NCBI GenBank assembly: GCA_002368795.1
Contig: DFFG01000060.1
Coordinates: forward strand, 18,633-64,075
Origin: Eubacterium sp. UBA3782
GTDB taxonomy: Bacteria; Bacillota; Clostridia; Lachnospirales; Lachnospiraceae
DNA length: 45,443 nt
Reading direction: 5' to 3'
Under the pieces are notes generated by a model. It was given only the letters and a program-made list of their open reading frames with translations. It was not told the origin of the DNA and searched no databases. The position numbers and the translations under genes are program-made. This document shows positions 8,526 through 16,803 of this stretch, piece by piece. Positions within the stretch are counted from its first letter, which is position 1. Every line of letters begins with the position of its first letter.

Positions 8526-9689
8526 ATGAGCTCACATGAATTGACCGTGGGGATCGATCTCAACAAAACACAGCCCCAGCTCTGTTATTATCTGAAGGAT
8601 ACCGACAGCACTGTCGCCGCCTCGATGCGGATCGGAAATGAAGATGTCTCCTGCAGAGATATCCTGGAGGAGCTCGAGCTGATCGGCATGAACACGGACG
8701 ATGAGGAGGACTCCGCCCGGATCGATGAGCTGGAAAAGCAGATGGCGGAGATCTTCCGCAGAGCCTTTGCGACGATGGGGATCAATGAGCCGGCAAAGCA
8801 GATCGCCGGCATGGTCATCACCGTTCCCGAGCTGACAAGGCCCCTGGCCTCCATGATCCATTCGATCTATGACCGGCTTGGGATCGACCGGAACAGGACC
8901 TCCATGCAGGATTACAAGGAAAGCTTCTACTATCACACGCTTTACCAGAAAAAGGAGCTCTGGAACCGAAATGTCGGCTTCTTCCATTTCCAGGGCAGGC
9001 AGATATCCTTTACCTCCCTGTCGATGAACAGTGCGACCCGGCCCATCACCTTTACGGCCACAGAGGGCATCACCATCACCCTCAAGGAGGACCGGAAACA
9101 GTGGGACGAGCAGTTCTACAGTATGATCAGCGCTTCTCTCCGGCAGAACATGTACACCTCGATCTTTCTGATGGGGGATACCTTTGACCGGAGCTGGGCG
9201 GGCAGATCCGTCGGGCTTCTTTGCAAGGGCGGAAGAAAGGTCTATGTCGTGGACAACCTGTTTGCCAGAGGCGCCTGCTATGCGGCAAGAGAAAAGGTCT
9301 ATACGCCAAGGCTTCGCAGCTATATGTACATGGGCGATGACCTGGTGCGCAGCAGCATCGGCATGCGCATGGTGATCCAGGGCAAAGAGACCTACTATCC
9401 GCTGATCACGGCCGGCGTCAACTGGTACGAGGCGGAGAAAGTCTGTGAGTGCATCCTGGACGGCGGGCAGGAGCTGGAGTTCGTCCTCAGCCCGATGGAT
9501 TCGGGAAGGGAATTCGTCTCGCGCATGCCGCTTCCGGGACTTCCCCAGAGACCGCCAAAGATGACAAGGCTTCAGTTGCATCTGGCATTTGAATCCGCCA
9601 GGACCTGCGTCATTCAGGTCCAGGATCTGGGATTTGGCGATATGTACCCGTCCGGAGGACAGATCTGGCGGGAAGTCATGGAGGGTTGA
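8526..9689 (+). CDS. DUF5716-like protein with a degenerate Hsp70/actin ATPase fold
   Basis: 387 residues, recognised as DUF5716-like from memory. The N-terminus VGIDLNKTQPQLCYY matches the phosphate-1 strand of Hsp70, AGMVITVPEL matches the Hsp70 ITVPAYF strand, and VVDNLFARGACYAARE matches the Hsp70 ARGAA region. The expected phosphate-2 loop (DLGGGTFD type) is replaced by FHFQGRQISF, so ATP hydrolysis is doubtful and a pseudo-ATPase is likely. A beta-rich tail follows (YMGDDLVRSSIG onward), in the position of an Hsp70 substrate-binding domain. AGGGAG at 8512-8517 supports the ATG at 8526. Its neighbours suggest a chaperone-like or scaffold complex; this is inference. Confidence 0.72.
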   Translation: MSSHELTVGIDLNKTQPQLCYYLKDTDSTVAASMRIGNEDVSCRDILEELELIGMNTDDEEDSARIDELEKQMAEIFRRAFATMGINEPAKQIAGMVITVPELTRPLASMIHSIYDRLGIDRNRTSMQDYKESFYYHTLYQKKELWNRNVGFFHFQGRQISFTSLSMNSATRPITFTATEGITITLKEDRKQWDEQFYSMISASLRQNMYTSIFLMGDTFDRSWAGRSVGLLCKGGRKVYVVDNLFARGACYAAREKVYTPRLRSYMYMGDDLVRSSIGMRMVIQGKETYYPLITAGVNWYEAEKVCECILDGGQELEFVLSPMDSGREFVSRMPLPGLPQRPPKMTRLQLHLAFESARTCVIQVQDLGFGDMYPSGGQIWREVMEG

Positions 9690-9694
9690 GAAAA

Positions 9695-10462
9695 ATGAGC
9701 AAAACGATCCTGTGTCAGGTGCCCCGTGCAGAGCACCCCTATTATGTTCAGGACATCGATCTCAATCTGTATTCCATTGAGGAGCTGTGCTGCTACATCG
9801 ACCAGAACCTGGCCCTTGTGGATCTGCGCTTCTTCGGGGAGAGCCTCCAGGCATGGCTTCGGGAGGAGCTGGGCCTTGGCGGACTGGCTGACCGGCTCCG
9901 GGATGCCGACGACGAGGACGGCCTGAAGGGCCGGATCATGGCAGTGAACGCCGAGATCAGCTGGCTGGATCCTACCGAGGAAAACACGATCCGGCGGGAG
10001 CTGGACAAGATCCAGCATCTTCCCCTGGCGATCCGGATGCGGAGAAAGGGAGATGCCCTGGTTCGCTACCAGAAATACGCCCGGGCCATCGAATGCTACC
10101 GGCAGGTCCTTGGCATGCTGAAGGACACAAGCCTTGGCGAGCAGTTTGCCGGCATCATCTACCACAACATGGGTGTGGTCTATTCCCGCCTGTTCCAGAT
10201 GGACGAGGCCTGCGAATGCATGAAAAATGCCTACGAGCGCCTGCATTCCATGGAAACATTGAAAAACTACCTCTACTGTATCTGGATGAGCAGCGGCGAG
10301 GAAGCCTTCGAGGCAAAAGCGGACGAGCTGCAGGTGGATGAGCAGACCCGCCAGGAGATGCGTCTGCAGATCGCCGGGCTGCAGCAGGAACAGGCGCCGG
10401 AGGACGTGGACAAGGCTCTGGACAGCTGGGTGAGAGATTACCACCGGCAGACGGGAATGTGA
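9695..10462 (+). CDS. TPR-like helical repeat protein
   Basis: 256 residues, cytoplasmic. The segment from about residue 110 to 180 (GDALVRYQKYARAIECYRQV, then NMGVVYSRLFQMDEACECM) fits two to three tetratricopeptide repeats, which usually mediate protein-protein contacts. The N-terminal 100 residues are not recognised. GGAGGG at 9680-9685 lies nine bases before the ATG at 9695; an in-frame TTG at 9686 is too close to it. It starts six bases after the DUF5716-like gene ends, so translation is probably coupled. Likely an adaptor for the two preceding proteins, by context only. Confidence 0.75.
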   Translation: MSKTILCQVPRAEHPYYVQDIDLNLYSIEELCCYIDQNLALVDLRFFGESLQAWLREELGLGGLADRLRDADDEDGLKGRIMAVNAEISWLDPTEENTIRRELDKIQHLPLAIRMRRKGDALVRYQKYARAIECYRQVLGMLKDTSLGEQFAGIIYHNMGVVYSRLFQMDEACECMKNAYERLHSMETLKNYLYCIWMSSGEEAFEAKADELQVDEQTRQEMRLQIAGLQQEQAPEDVDKALDSWVRDYHRQTGM

Positions 10463-10505
10463 GAAAACGTTCCTGAAGAAGGATGGTTTTCGCGGATTAC
10501 AGGCA

Positions 10506-10594
10506 AAACATGCCCCTGGAAGACATTAAAGCAAACATTCTGCAGGCCCGAAAGGGGCGAAGCCGTTTGCGTAATGCCTGCCAGGGGCATGTTT
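10506..10594. other. Long 89-base hairpin between the TPR gene and the trp leader
   Basis: AAACATGCCCCTGG (10506-10519) pairs perfectly with CCAGGGGCATGTTT (10581-10594). Inside, CATTA/TAATG and GCAAAC/GTTTGC (10524-10536 with 10565-10576) continue the helix, and CCC-GAAA-GGG (10547-10556) caps it with a GNRA tetraloop. A weak T run (TTTATT) follows on the plus strand. It may end the upstream operon, or be a structured RNA or palindromic repeat. I do not recognise a riboswitch. Confidence 0.65.
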
Positions 10595-10673
10595 ATTGCA
10601 GGGAATGAATCATCTTAATACACGCCTAATATGCATAAATGATACATTATGCGTATAATTATGCAAATAACCC

Positions 10674-10702
10674 TTGACTATTCATCCGTTTGTGCGTATA
10701 TT
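10674..10702 (+). promoter_or_regulatory. Sigma-A promoter of the trp operon
   Basis: TTGACT at 10674-10679, 17-base spacer, TATATT at 10697-10702. Just upstream, ATGCATAA (10631-10638), TTATGCGT (10647-10654) and TTATGCAA (10659-10666) form an AT-rich set of inverted and direct repeats that could be an activator or UP-element region. Initiation near 10709 precedes the T-box stem I. Confidence 0.7.
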
Positions 10703-10730
10703 AATCATTAATTCATCACTGTAAACCGAT

Positions 10731-11002
10731 GAAGCGGAGATCAAACGGATGGGGCACTCAAAGAGAGTCCGGGCAGGTGAGAGCCGGGCAGAACGCTGAT
10801 CCGCAAATGGACCGCAGAGGGCATGGGGAAAGGTTTTCGGGCTGAGTATTCCATGACGAGTGTCCCGCGTTAAGGGACAGAGATATGTTTGTATCTCCTG
10901 AGCGTGTGGCAGCACAAAACAAGGTGGCACCACGGGTATTGAATAACTTTAGTTTTACCCGCCCTTGACAGACGAGAAATGACGTCTGTCAGGGGCTTTT
11001 TT
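10731..11002 (+). promoter_or_regulatory. T-box leader, tRNA-Trp specific
   Basis: A complete T-box riboregulator. Stem I is closed by GCGG (10734-10737) with CCGC (10812-10815), then CGGAT (10746-10750) with ATCCG (10799-10803). The specifier loop between them carries TGG at 10808-10810 followed by A, the tryptophan codon. The T-box sequence AAGGTGGCACCACGG is at 10921-10935; its TGGC can pair with the GCCA end of uncharged tRNA-Trp. CGGGTA (10933-10938) and TACCCG (10956-10961) support the antiterminator, which competes with the terminator at 10962-11002. Uncharged tRNA-Trp should therefore turn on trpDCFBA. Confidence 0.95.
10962..11002 (+). terminator. T-box intrinsic terminator (attenuator)
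   Basis: CCCTTGACAGACG (10962-10974) pairs with CGTCTGTCAGGGG (10983-10995), 13 bp with one G-T pair, followed by C and a run of T at 10997-11002. It is the off state of the Trp T-box. Confidence 0.92.
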
Positions 11003-11095
11003 GTTGTTTCCCATATGTGGTCTGCAGTTCCATCCGGAAAGCATTCTGACACCGGAAGGAAAAACCATACTGAGCAATTTTTTGGAGGTAATACA

Positions 11096-12121
11096 ATGAT
11101 CAAGGAAGCAATCGAAAAAATCGTCATGAAGGAAGACCTGACCTACGATGAGTCCGTACAGGTCATGAATGAGATCATGAACGGCGAGACGACGCCGACC
11201 CAGAATGCGGCTTTTCTGGCCGCCCTCTCCACCAAGAGCACAAAGGCGGAGACCATCGATGAGATCTCTGGGTGCGCAGAGGCTATGCGCAGCCACGCCA
11301 TCCCGGTTTCCCATCCGGGTATGGAGACACTGGAGATCGTCGGAACAGGCGGAGACCGGTCCCGGACTTTCAATATCTCCACCACAGCTGCCATGGTCAT
11401 TGCTGCTGCAGGCATCAAGGTGAGCAAGCACGGAAACCGTGCGGCTTCCTCCGATTCGGGAACGGCGGACTGCCAGGAGGCGCTCGGCGTAAACATCTAT
11501 CAGGATCCGGAAAAGGCGCTTGATCTGCTGAAAAAGGTGGGCATCTGCTTCTTCTTTGCCCAGAAGTATCACACGTCCATGAAGTATGTCGGCGCGATCC
11601 GGCGTGAGCTGGGCTTCCGCACCGTCTTCAATATCCTGGGCCCGCTGACCAACCCGACAAAGCCGGAATACTATGTGCTCGGCGTCTACGATGAATATCT
11701 GGTAGAGCCGCTGGCCAAGGTTCTGGACAAGATCGGCGCAAAGCGCGCACTGGTGGTCTACGGAAAGGACAAGCTGGACGAGATCTCAGCCAGCGCACCC
11801 ACCACGGTATGCGAGCTGCGGGATGGCTTCTACCGCACATCCACGATCTGCCCGGAGGATTTCGGTCTGGTCAGGGGCACAAAGGATGAACTCCTTGGCG
11901 GAACGCCGGAGGAGAATGCCGCAACCACGAGGGATATCCTGGCCGGGAAGATCAGAGGAACCCGCCGGAATGCGGTCGTGCTGAATGCCGGCGCCGGCAT
12001 CTACATCGGCGGAAAGGCAGCTTCCCTTGCCGAGGGCATCGCCATGGCGGAAGAGCTGATCGATAACGGCGCCGCAGCCAAGGTCCTGGAGCAGTATATT
12101 CAGGAATCCAATAACGGATAA
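11096..12121 (+). CDS. trpD: Anthranilate phosphoribosyltransferase
   Basis: Transfers phosphoribose from PRPP to anthranilate, the second committed step of tryptophan synthesis. The 341 residues contain the family signatures VGTGGDRSRTFNISTT (PRPP-binding glycine loop), KHGNRAASS and NILGPLTNP. There is no fused TrpG amidotransferase domain. The ATG at 11096 is preceded by TTTGGAGG at good spacing; the frame is open further upstream, but that sequence is the T-box terminator. It is the first structural gene after the T-box; trpE and trpG, which normally precede it, are absent here. Confidence 0.97.
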   Translation: MIKEAIEKIVMKEDLTYDESVQVMNEIMNGETTPTQNAAFLAALSTKSTKAETIDEISGCAEAMRSHAIPVSHPGMETLEIVGTGGDRSRTFNISTTAAMVIAAAGIKVSKHGNRAASSDSGTADCQEALGVNIYQDPEKALDLLKKVGICFFFAQKYHTSMKYVGAIRRELGFRTVFNILGPLTNPTKPEYYVLGVYDEYLVEPLAKVLDKIGAKRALVVYGKDKLDEISASAPTTVCELRDGFYRTSTICPEDFGLVRGTKDELLGGTPEENAATTRDILAGKIRGTRRNAVVLNAGAGIYIGGKAASLAEGIAMAEELIDNGAAAKVLEQYIQESNNG

Positions 12122-12217
12122 CGCAGTCAGGAAAGTCAGGACGGCCTCTGCTTTACAGACAGCGGGAGATGGTTTTGACTGGACAGGATGCAGGAAACAT
12201 AAAGGAGCAGGATACCA

Positions 12218-13021
12218 ATGACGATTCTGGATAAGCTTGCTGCCGCGGCAATGCGCCGCATCGAGGAGCAGAAAAAGGAGATCCCCCCGGAGAAGATGCG
12301 CCGTCTGGCAGAAGAGCTGCCATCTAATACCGGCTTTCCCTTTGCAGCTGCGCTGGCTGCACCCGGCATGTCGTTTATCTGCGAGGCCAAAAAAGCCTCT
12401 CCCTCAAAAGGGCTGATCGATATGGAGTTTCCCTATCTCAAGATCGCACAGGAATATGAGGCGGCAGGGGCAGCCGCCATCTCCTGTCTGACGGAGCCGG
12501 AATGGTTTCTGGGACAGGATGCCTACCTTTCCGAGATCGCAAGGACCGTGCATATCCCGGTCCTCAGGAAGGACTTTACGGTGGATCCCTATATGATCTG
12601 GCAGGCAAAGGTGCTTGGCGCCTCGGCTGTGCTGCTGATCTGCGCGATCCTGGAGGAGAGGCAGCTGGCGGAATACATCCTTCTGGCGAGGAGCCTTGGG
12701 CTGTCGGCGCTGGTGGAGACCCATGACGCAGAGGAGATCCGGATGGCGGTCTCGGCCGGTGCGGATATCATCGGCGTCAACAACAGAGATCTGAAGGATT
12801 TTACGGTGGACATCAGAAACTCCGTAAGGCTCCGCGAGTTGGTGCCGCCGGAGGTGCTGTACGTCTCGGAGAGCGGGATAAAGACGCCGGAGGATGTGGC
12901 GGTGCTGTACAAAAACGGCACAGACGCCGTCCTTATCGGCGAGACATTGATGCGCAGCGCCGACAAGAAGGCAGGTCTTGACCTGCTCCGCAGGGACTGC
13001 CATCCGGGGGAGCGGTTATGA
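12218..13021 (+). CDS. trpC: Indole-3-glycerol phosphate synthase
   Basis: Converts carboxyphenylaminodeoxyribulose phosphate to indole-3-glycerol phosphate by ring closure and decarboxylation. A 267-residue TIM barrel with the signatures FICEAKKASPSKG (catalytic lysine region), VLRKDFTVDPY, GVNNRDLKDF and ESGI near the phosphate site. AAAGGAG precedes the ATG. A 96-base gap from trpD holds no gene and no clear terminator. Its stop overlaps the trpF start by four bases, so translation is coupled. Confidence 0.96.
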   Translation: MTILDKLAAAAMRRIEEQKKEIPPEKMRRLAEELPSNTGFPFAAALAAPGMSFICEAKKASPSKGLIDMEFPYLKIAQEYEAAGAAAISCLTEPEWFLGQDAYLSEIARTVHIPVLRKDFTVDPYMIWQAKVLGASAVLLICAILEERQLAEYILLARSLGLSALVETHDAEEIRMAVSAGADIIGVNNRDLKDFTVDIRNSVRLRELVPPEVLYVSESGIKTPEDVAVLYKNGTDAVLIGETLMRSADKKAGLDLLRRDCHPGERL

Positions 13022-13665
13022 GCACCGGGACGAAGATCAAGATCTGCGGCCTTCGGACAGAGGCGGATATTGCGGCAGTCAACCGGTACCGGCCGGATAT
13101 GTGCGGATTTATCTGCACGCCGCTGTTTTGGCGGTTTGTTCCAAGGGAGGAGATCCGCCGGATCACAAAGGCGCTGGATCCCGGCATACAAAAGGTTGGC
13201 GTGTTTGTTGACCAGGACGTGGAGGAAGCGGCCTCCTATCTGATGGATGGGACCGTCGATATCCTCCAGCTTCATGGACAGGAGGATGATGCCTACATCC
13301 GCCGTCTTCGGGAGCTTCTTGGCAGGAAGGCAGAGGGCAGATGCCGGATCATCAAGGCCTTTCGGATCCGGAGCAGGGAGGATATCCTTGCAGCAAAAGT
13401 ATCTGCGGCCGACCTGGTGCTGCTGGACAATGGAACCGGCACCGGAGAGCACTTTGACTGGAGCCTGATCCGGGATATTGGAAGAGATTTTCTGCTGGCC
13501 GGCGGGCTGAACAGTGAGAATCTGGCGGATGCTGCAGAGCGTTTCCGGCCGTACGCCGTGGACGTCAGCAGCGGAGTGGAGACAGATGGAAAAAAGGACC
13601 CGGAGAAGATCCGCGCCTGCATCGAGGCTGTGCGGAACACGGGGAAACTGAAAGTGGAGGAATAA
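13018..13665 (+). CDS. trpF: Phosphoribosylanthranilate isomerase
   Basis: Isomerises N-(5'-phosphoribosyl)anthranilate to CdRP. A 215-residue TIM barrel with IKICGLR at the N-terminus (catalytic Cys), VGVFVDQ, LQLHGQED, LLDNGTGTG and the C-terminal AVDVSSGVE phosphate-binding loop. The usual SPRY-like motif after strand 2 is replaced by WRFVP, a modest departure. It overlaps trpC by ATGA and lies three bases before trpB, in a fully coupled operon. Confidence 0.95.
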   Translation: MSTGTKIKICGLRTEADIAAVNRYRPDMCGFICTPLFWRFVPREEIRRITKALDPGIQKVGVFVDQDVEEAASYLMDGTVDILQLHGQEDDAYIRRLRELLGRKAEGRCRIIKAFRIRSREDILAAKVSAADLVLLDNGTGTGEHFDWSLIRDIGRDFLLAGGLNSENLADAAERFRPYAVDVSSGVETDGKKDPEKIRACIEAVRNTGKLKVEE

Positions 13666-13668
13666 ACG

Positions 13669-14853
13669 ATGTCAAAAGGAAGATTCGGTGAATTCGGCGG
13701 ACAGTATGTTCCGGAGACACTGATGAATGAGCTGATCCGGCTGGAGGAGGCATATGAGCATTTCCGCAGGGATCCGGTGTTTTGTGCAGAGCTTGAGGAT
13801 CTGCTGAAAAACTATGCCGGCCGGCCGTCGCTCCTGTACTATGCCGGCAGAATGACCGAGGATCTGGGCGGGGCAAAGATCTACCTGAAGCGGGAGGATC
13901 TGAACCACACCGGAGCGCACAAGATCAACAACTGTCTGGGACAGGTCCTGCTGGCAAAAAAGATGGGTAAGAAGCGGGTCATCGCCGAGACCGGTGCCGG
14001 GCAGCACGGCGTGGCTACGGCGACCGCCGCCGCACTCCTTGGCATGGAGTGCGAGGTCTTTATGGGGGCGAAGGACTGCGAACGGCAGCGGCTGAATGTA
14101 TACCGGATGGAGCTGCTGGGGACAAGGGTGCACCCGATCACCTCGGGCACCCAGGTGCTCAAGGATGCCGTCAATGAGGCCATGCGGGAGTGGGCCGGCC
14201 GGTGTGAGGACACCCACTATGTGCTGGGCTCTGTCATGGGGCCCCATCCCTTCCCGACCATTGTCAGGGATTTTCAGGCAGTGATCTCTCAGGAAGCCAG
14301 GGCCCAGATCCTGGAAAAAGAGGGGAGACTTCCGGATGCGGTTCTTGCCTGCGTCGGCGGAGGAAGCAATGCCATCGGCATGTTTTACAATTTTATCGGT
14401 GATGAGGGCGTCCGTCTGATCGGATGTGAGGCGGCAGGCAGAGGGATCGATACGCCAGAGCATGCCGCAACCATCGCGAAGGGGAGCCTGGGCGTGTTCC
14501 ACGGCATGAAATCCCTGTTCTGCCAAAATGAATACGGACAGATCGATGAGGTCTACTCGATCTCCGCGGGTCTGGATTATCCGGGCATCGGACCGGAGCA
14601 TGCATGGCTGAACGACATCGGCCGGGCCAGCTACGTGCCGGTCACGGACGATGAGGCGGTCGATGCATTTGAGTACCTGGCAAAGACGGAGGGCATCATC
14701 TGTGCCATCGAGAGCGCCCATGCGGTGGCATATGCCAGAAAGCTGGCGCCCCAGATGAGAAAAGACCAGATCATGATCATCTGCCTGTCCGGAAGAGGGG
14801 ACAAGGATGTGGCAGCGATCGCCAGATACAGAGGGGTGGATATCGATGAGTAA
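13669..14853 (+). CDS. trpB: Tryptophan synthase beta chain
   Basis: PLP enzyme joining indole and serine to give tryptophan; partner of TrpA. 394 residues of the TrpB1 type. The PLP lysine K85 lies in HTGAHKINN, the phosphate-binding loop is GGGSNAIG, and GAGQHGVATA and EYGQIDEVYSISAGLDYPG are intact. The ribosome binding site GTGGAGG lies eight bases before the ATG. The last eight bases overlap trpA. Confidence 0.97.
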   Translation: MSKGRFGEFGGQYVPETLMNELIRLEEAYEHFRRDPVFCAELEDLLKNYAGRPSLLYYAGRMTEDLGGAKIYLKREDLNHTGAHKINNCLGQVLLAKKMGKKRVIAETGAGQHGVATATAAALLGMECEVFMGAKDCERQRLNVYRMELLGTRVHPITSGTQVLKDAVNEAMREWAGRCEDTHYVLGSVMGPHPFPTIVRDFQAVISQEARAQILEKEGRLPDAVLACVGGGSNAIGMFYNFIGDEGVRLIGCEAAGRGIDTPEHAATIAKGSLGVFHGMKSLFCQNEYGQIDEVYSISAGLDYPGIGPEHAWLNDIGRASYVPVTDDEAVDAFEYLAKTEGIICAIESAHAVAYARKLAPQMRKDQIMIICLSGRGDKDVAAIARYRGVDIDE

Positions 14854-15625
14854 ACGAATCGCAGATGCATTTAAAAATGGAAAAGCCTTCATCCCCTTTA
14901 TTACAGCCGGGGATCCGAGCATAGAAAAAACAAAGGAATTTATTCTGGAGATGGAAAAGGCCGGGGCGGATCTGATCGAGATCGGCATCCCCTTCTCCGA
15001 TCCGATCGCCGAGGGCATCGTGATCCAGGAGGCGGATATCCGCTCGCTTTCGGCCGGGACGACCACAGACGATATCTTTGCCATGGTGGACGAGCTGCGG
15101 GAGCAGACCGACATGCCTCTGGTCTTTATGACCTATCTGAACCCGGTCTTTCATTATGGCTATGAGCGGTTTTTCTCCAACTGTGAGAAGGTAGGGATCA
15201 GCGGGATCATCATCCCGGATATGCCCTTCGAGGAAAAGGGCGAGTGCGCGGCGATCGCGAAAGCCCACGGGGTAGACGTGATCTCCATGATCGCGCCCAC
15301 CTCCGAGCAGCGGATCCGCGAGATCGCATCCGATGCAGAGGGCTTCCTCTATATCGTATCCTCCATGGGTGTCACCGGTATCCGTTCCGAGATCCGCACA
15401 GACCTGCAGGGGATCCTGGCGGCAGTCCGGGAGGCCTCGGATGTGCCCTGCGCCATCGGCTTTGGCATCAATACGCCGGAGCAGGCAGCCAGGATGGCCG
15501 GGATCGCAGACGGAGTAATCGTCGGCAGCGCAATCGTCCGGATCGCAGCAGAGTATGGACCGGAAGCCGGGCCGCACATTGCCGACTATGTGCGGAGGAT
15601 GAAGGACGCCGTGCGGCAGGCGTAA
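14846..15625 (+). CDS. trpA: Tryptophan synthase alpha chain
   Basis: Cleaves indole-3-glycerol phosphate and passes indole to TrpB. 259 residues, TIM barrel. The catalytic glutamate is E45 in IEIGIPFSDP. The position of the second catalytic acid (Asp60 in the E. coli numbering) is Glu56 in PIAEG; the carboxylate is kept, and I believe this is common in clostridial TrpA. GVTGIRSE and VGSAIV phosphate-site motifs are present. The start at 14846 is chosen for its overlap with trpB; an in-frame ATG at 14807 lies deep inside trpB. Last gene of the operon. Confidence 0.96.
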   Translation: MSKRIADAFKNGKAFIPFITAGDPSIEKTKEFILEMEKAGADLIEIGIPFSDPIAEGIVIQEADIRSLSAGTTTDDIFAMVDELREQTDMPLVFMTYLNPVFHYGYERFFSNCEKVGISGIIIPDMPFEEKGECAAIAKAHGVDVISMIAPTSEQRIREIASDAEGFLYIVSSMGVTGIRSEIRTDLQGILAAVREASDVPCAIGFGINTPEQAARMAGIADGVIVGSAIVRIAAEYGPEAGPHIADYVRRMKDAVRQA

Positions 15626-15762
15626 ACAGAGCCGAATCTTCCCATCGATCATTCTTAAGAAAGATAATTAGAAAGAACAGAAATGAACCTGCAGGGCTGT
15701 CATGCAGCCGGATCCTTTCGCCTTTTCAGGTGGAATGCCCGGCCCCATGGCAGCCCTCGTGC

Positions 15763-15791
15763 TTTACCAAATGGCGGAAGTGTGCTAAACT
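15763..15791 (+). promoter_or_regulatory. Candidate promoter for the RNase Z / tsaD / ispD operon
   Basis: TTTACC at 15763-15768, 17-base spacer, TAAACT at 15786-15791, with TG one base before the -10 (TGCTAAACT) as in extended -10 promoters. The 268-base gap after trpA holds no other gene that I can support. Confidence 0.45.
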
Positions 15792-15893
15792 ATGCCCGTC
15801 AAAGGACAAGTACGCCAGATGCGGCCCATCCTGCAAAGGCAGGAGAGGGGCCAGGCAGCTGACGTATGACCGGAAAGGAACGAAAGAATCATT

Positions 15894-16802
15894 ATGCTGG
15901 ATGTCTGTCTTTTGGGCACCGGAGGAATGATGCCGCTGCCAAAACGGCACCTTACCTCACTGCTGACCAGATACAATGGAAGCTCTCTGCTGATCGACTG
16001 CGGGGAAGGAACCCAGATCAGCATGCGGGAGCACGGCTGGAATTTCAAACCCGTTGATACGATCTGCTTTACCCATTATCATGCCGATCATGTCAGCGGA
16101 TTTCCCGGGATTCTTCTGGCCATGGCAAATGCCGACCGGACCGAACCGCTGACCCTGATCGGCCCGAAGGGCCTGTCCAGGACAGTAAGCGGTCTACGGG
16201 TCATTGCGCCTGAGCTTCCCTTTGCCTTAAAGCTGGTGGAGATCACCGAGCCGGAGCAGGTATTCGAACTTAATGGATACCGGATCACCGCCTTCCGTGT
16301 CCAGCACAGCATGGTCTGCTATGGCTATACGATCGAGATCCTGCGGCCGGGCCGCTTTGATGTGGAGCGGGCAAAGGCAGCGGGCATTCCGTTGAAGCTG
16401 TGGAATCCGCTGCAGAAGGGACAGACCATCACCCTTGACGGGGTGACCTACACGCCGGATATGGTGCTCGGAGAAGACCGGAAGGGGCTGAAGGTGACCT
16501 ACTGCACCGATTCCCGGCCGGTCCCTGTGATCGCCCGGCAGGCGGAAGGGGCGGACCTGTTTATCTGCGAAGGCATGTACGGCGAAGCGGACAAACAGCA
16601 GCAGGCAAAAGATAAAAAGCACATGATGATGACCGAGGCGGCGCAGCTTGCCGCGGCAGCACAGCCGGGGGCCATGTGGCTGACCCACTATTCCCCGTCG
16701 ATGATGCATCCGGAATGGTACATGGACAAGGTAACGGAAATATTCCCCCGGGCCAGCCTTGGCACGGACGGAAGGACGGAGATCCTGAATTTTGAGGACT
16801 GA
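15894..16802 (+). CDS. rnz: Ribonuclease Z-like metallo-beta-lactamase protein
   Basis: Endonuclease that trims the 3' trailer from tRNA precursors lacking an encoded CCA. 302 residues, the short (RNase Z-S) form. The zinc motif THYHADH has H61, H63, D65 and H66; LIDCGEGTQ follows strand 2, VQHSMVCYGY carries a further histidine, YCTDSR a metal-bridging Asp, and LTHYSP a late histidine. HYHADH differs from the more usual HLHGDH, so a related hydrolase is possible but less likely. It starts a run with tsaD (two bases apart) and ispD. The nearby tRNA-Ser has no encoded CCA and would be a substrate. Confidence 0.88.
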   Translation: MLDVCLLGTGGMMPLPKRHLTSLLTRYNGSSLLIDCGEGTQISMREHGWNFKPVDTICFTHYHADHVSGFPGILLAMANADRTEPLTLIGPKGLSRTVSGLRVIAPELPFALKLVEITEPEQVFELNGYRITAFRVQHSMVCYGYTIEILRPGRFDVERAKAAGIPLKLWNPLQKGQTITLDGVTYTPDMVLGEDRKGLKVTYCTDSRPVPVIARQAEGADLFICEGMYGEADKQQQAKDKKHMMMTEAAQLAAAAQPGAMWLTHYSPSMMHPEWYMDKVTEIFPRASLGTDGRTEILNFED

Positions 16803-16803
16803 C

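Noticed and set aside
10506..10594. c-di-GMP or other known riboswitch in the hairpin before the trp promoter
   Set aside because: GCAAAC and GAAA parts vaguely recall the GEMM motif, but the second conserved arm and spacing do not fit.
15244..15930. Frame of about 228 codons across the trpA end and following gap
   Set aside because: It overlaps trpA in another frame and is Arg/Gly-rich as expected of a shadow frame; no ribosome binding site was seen.
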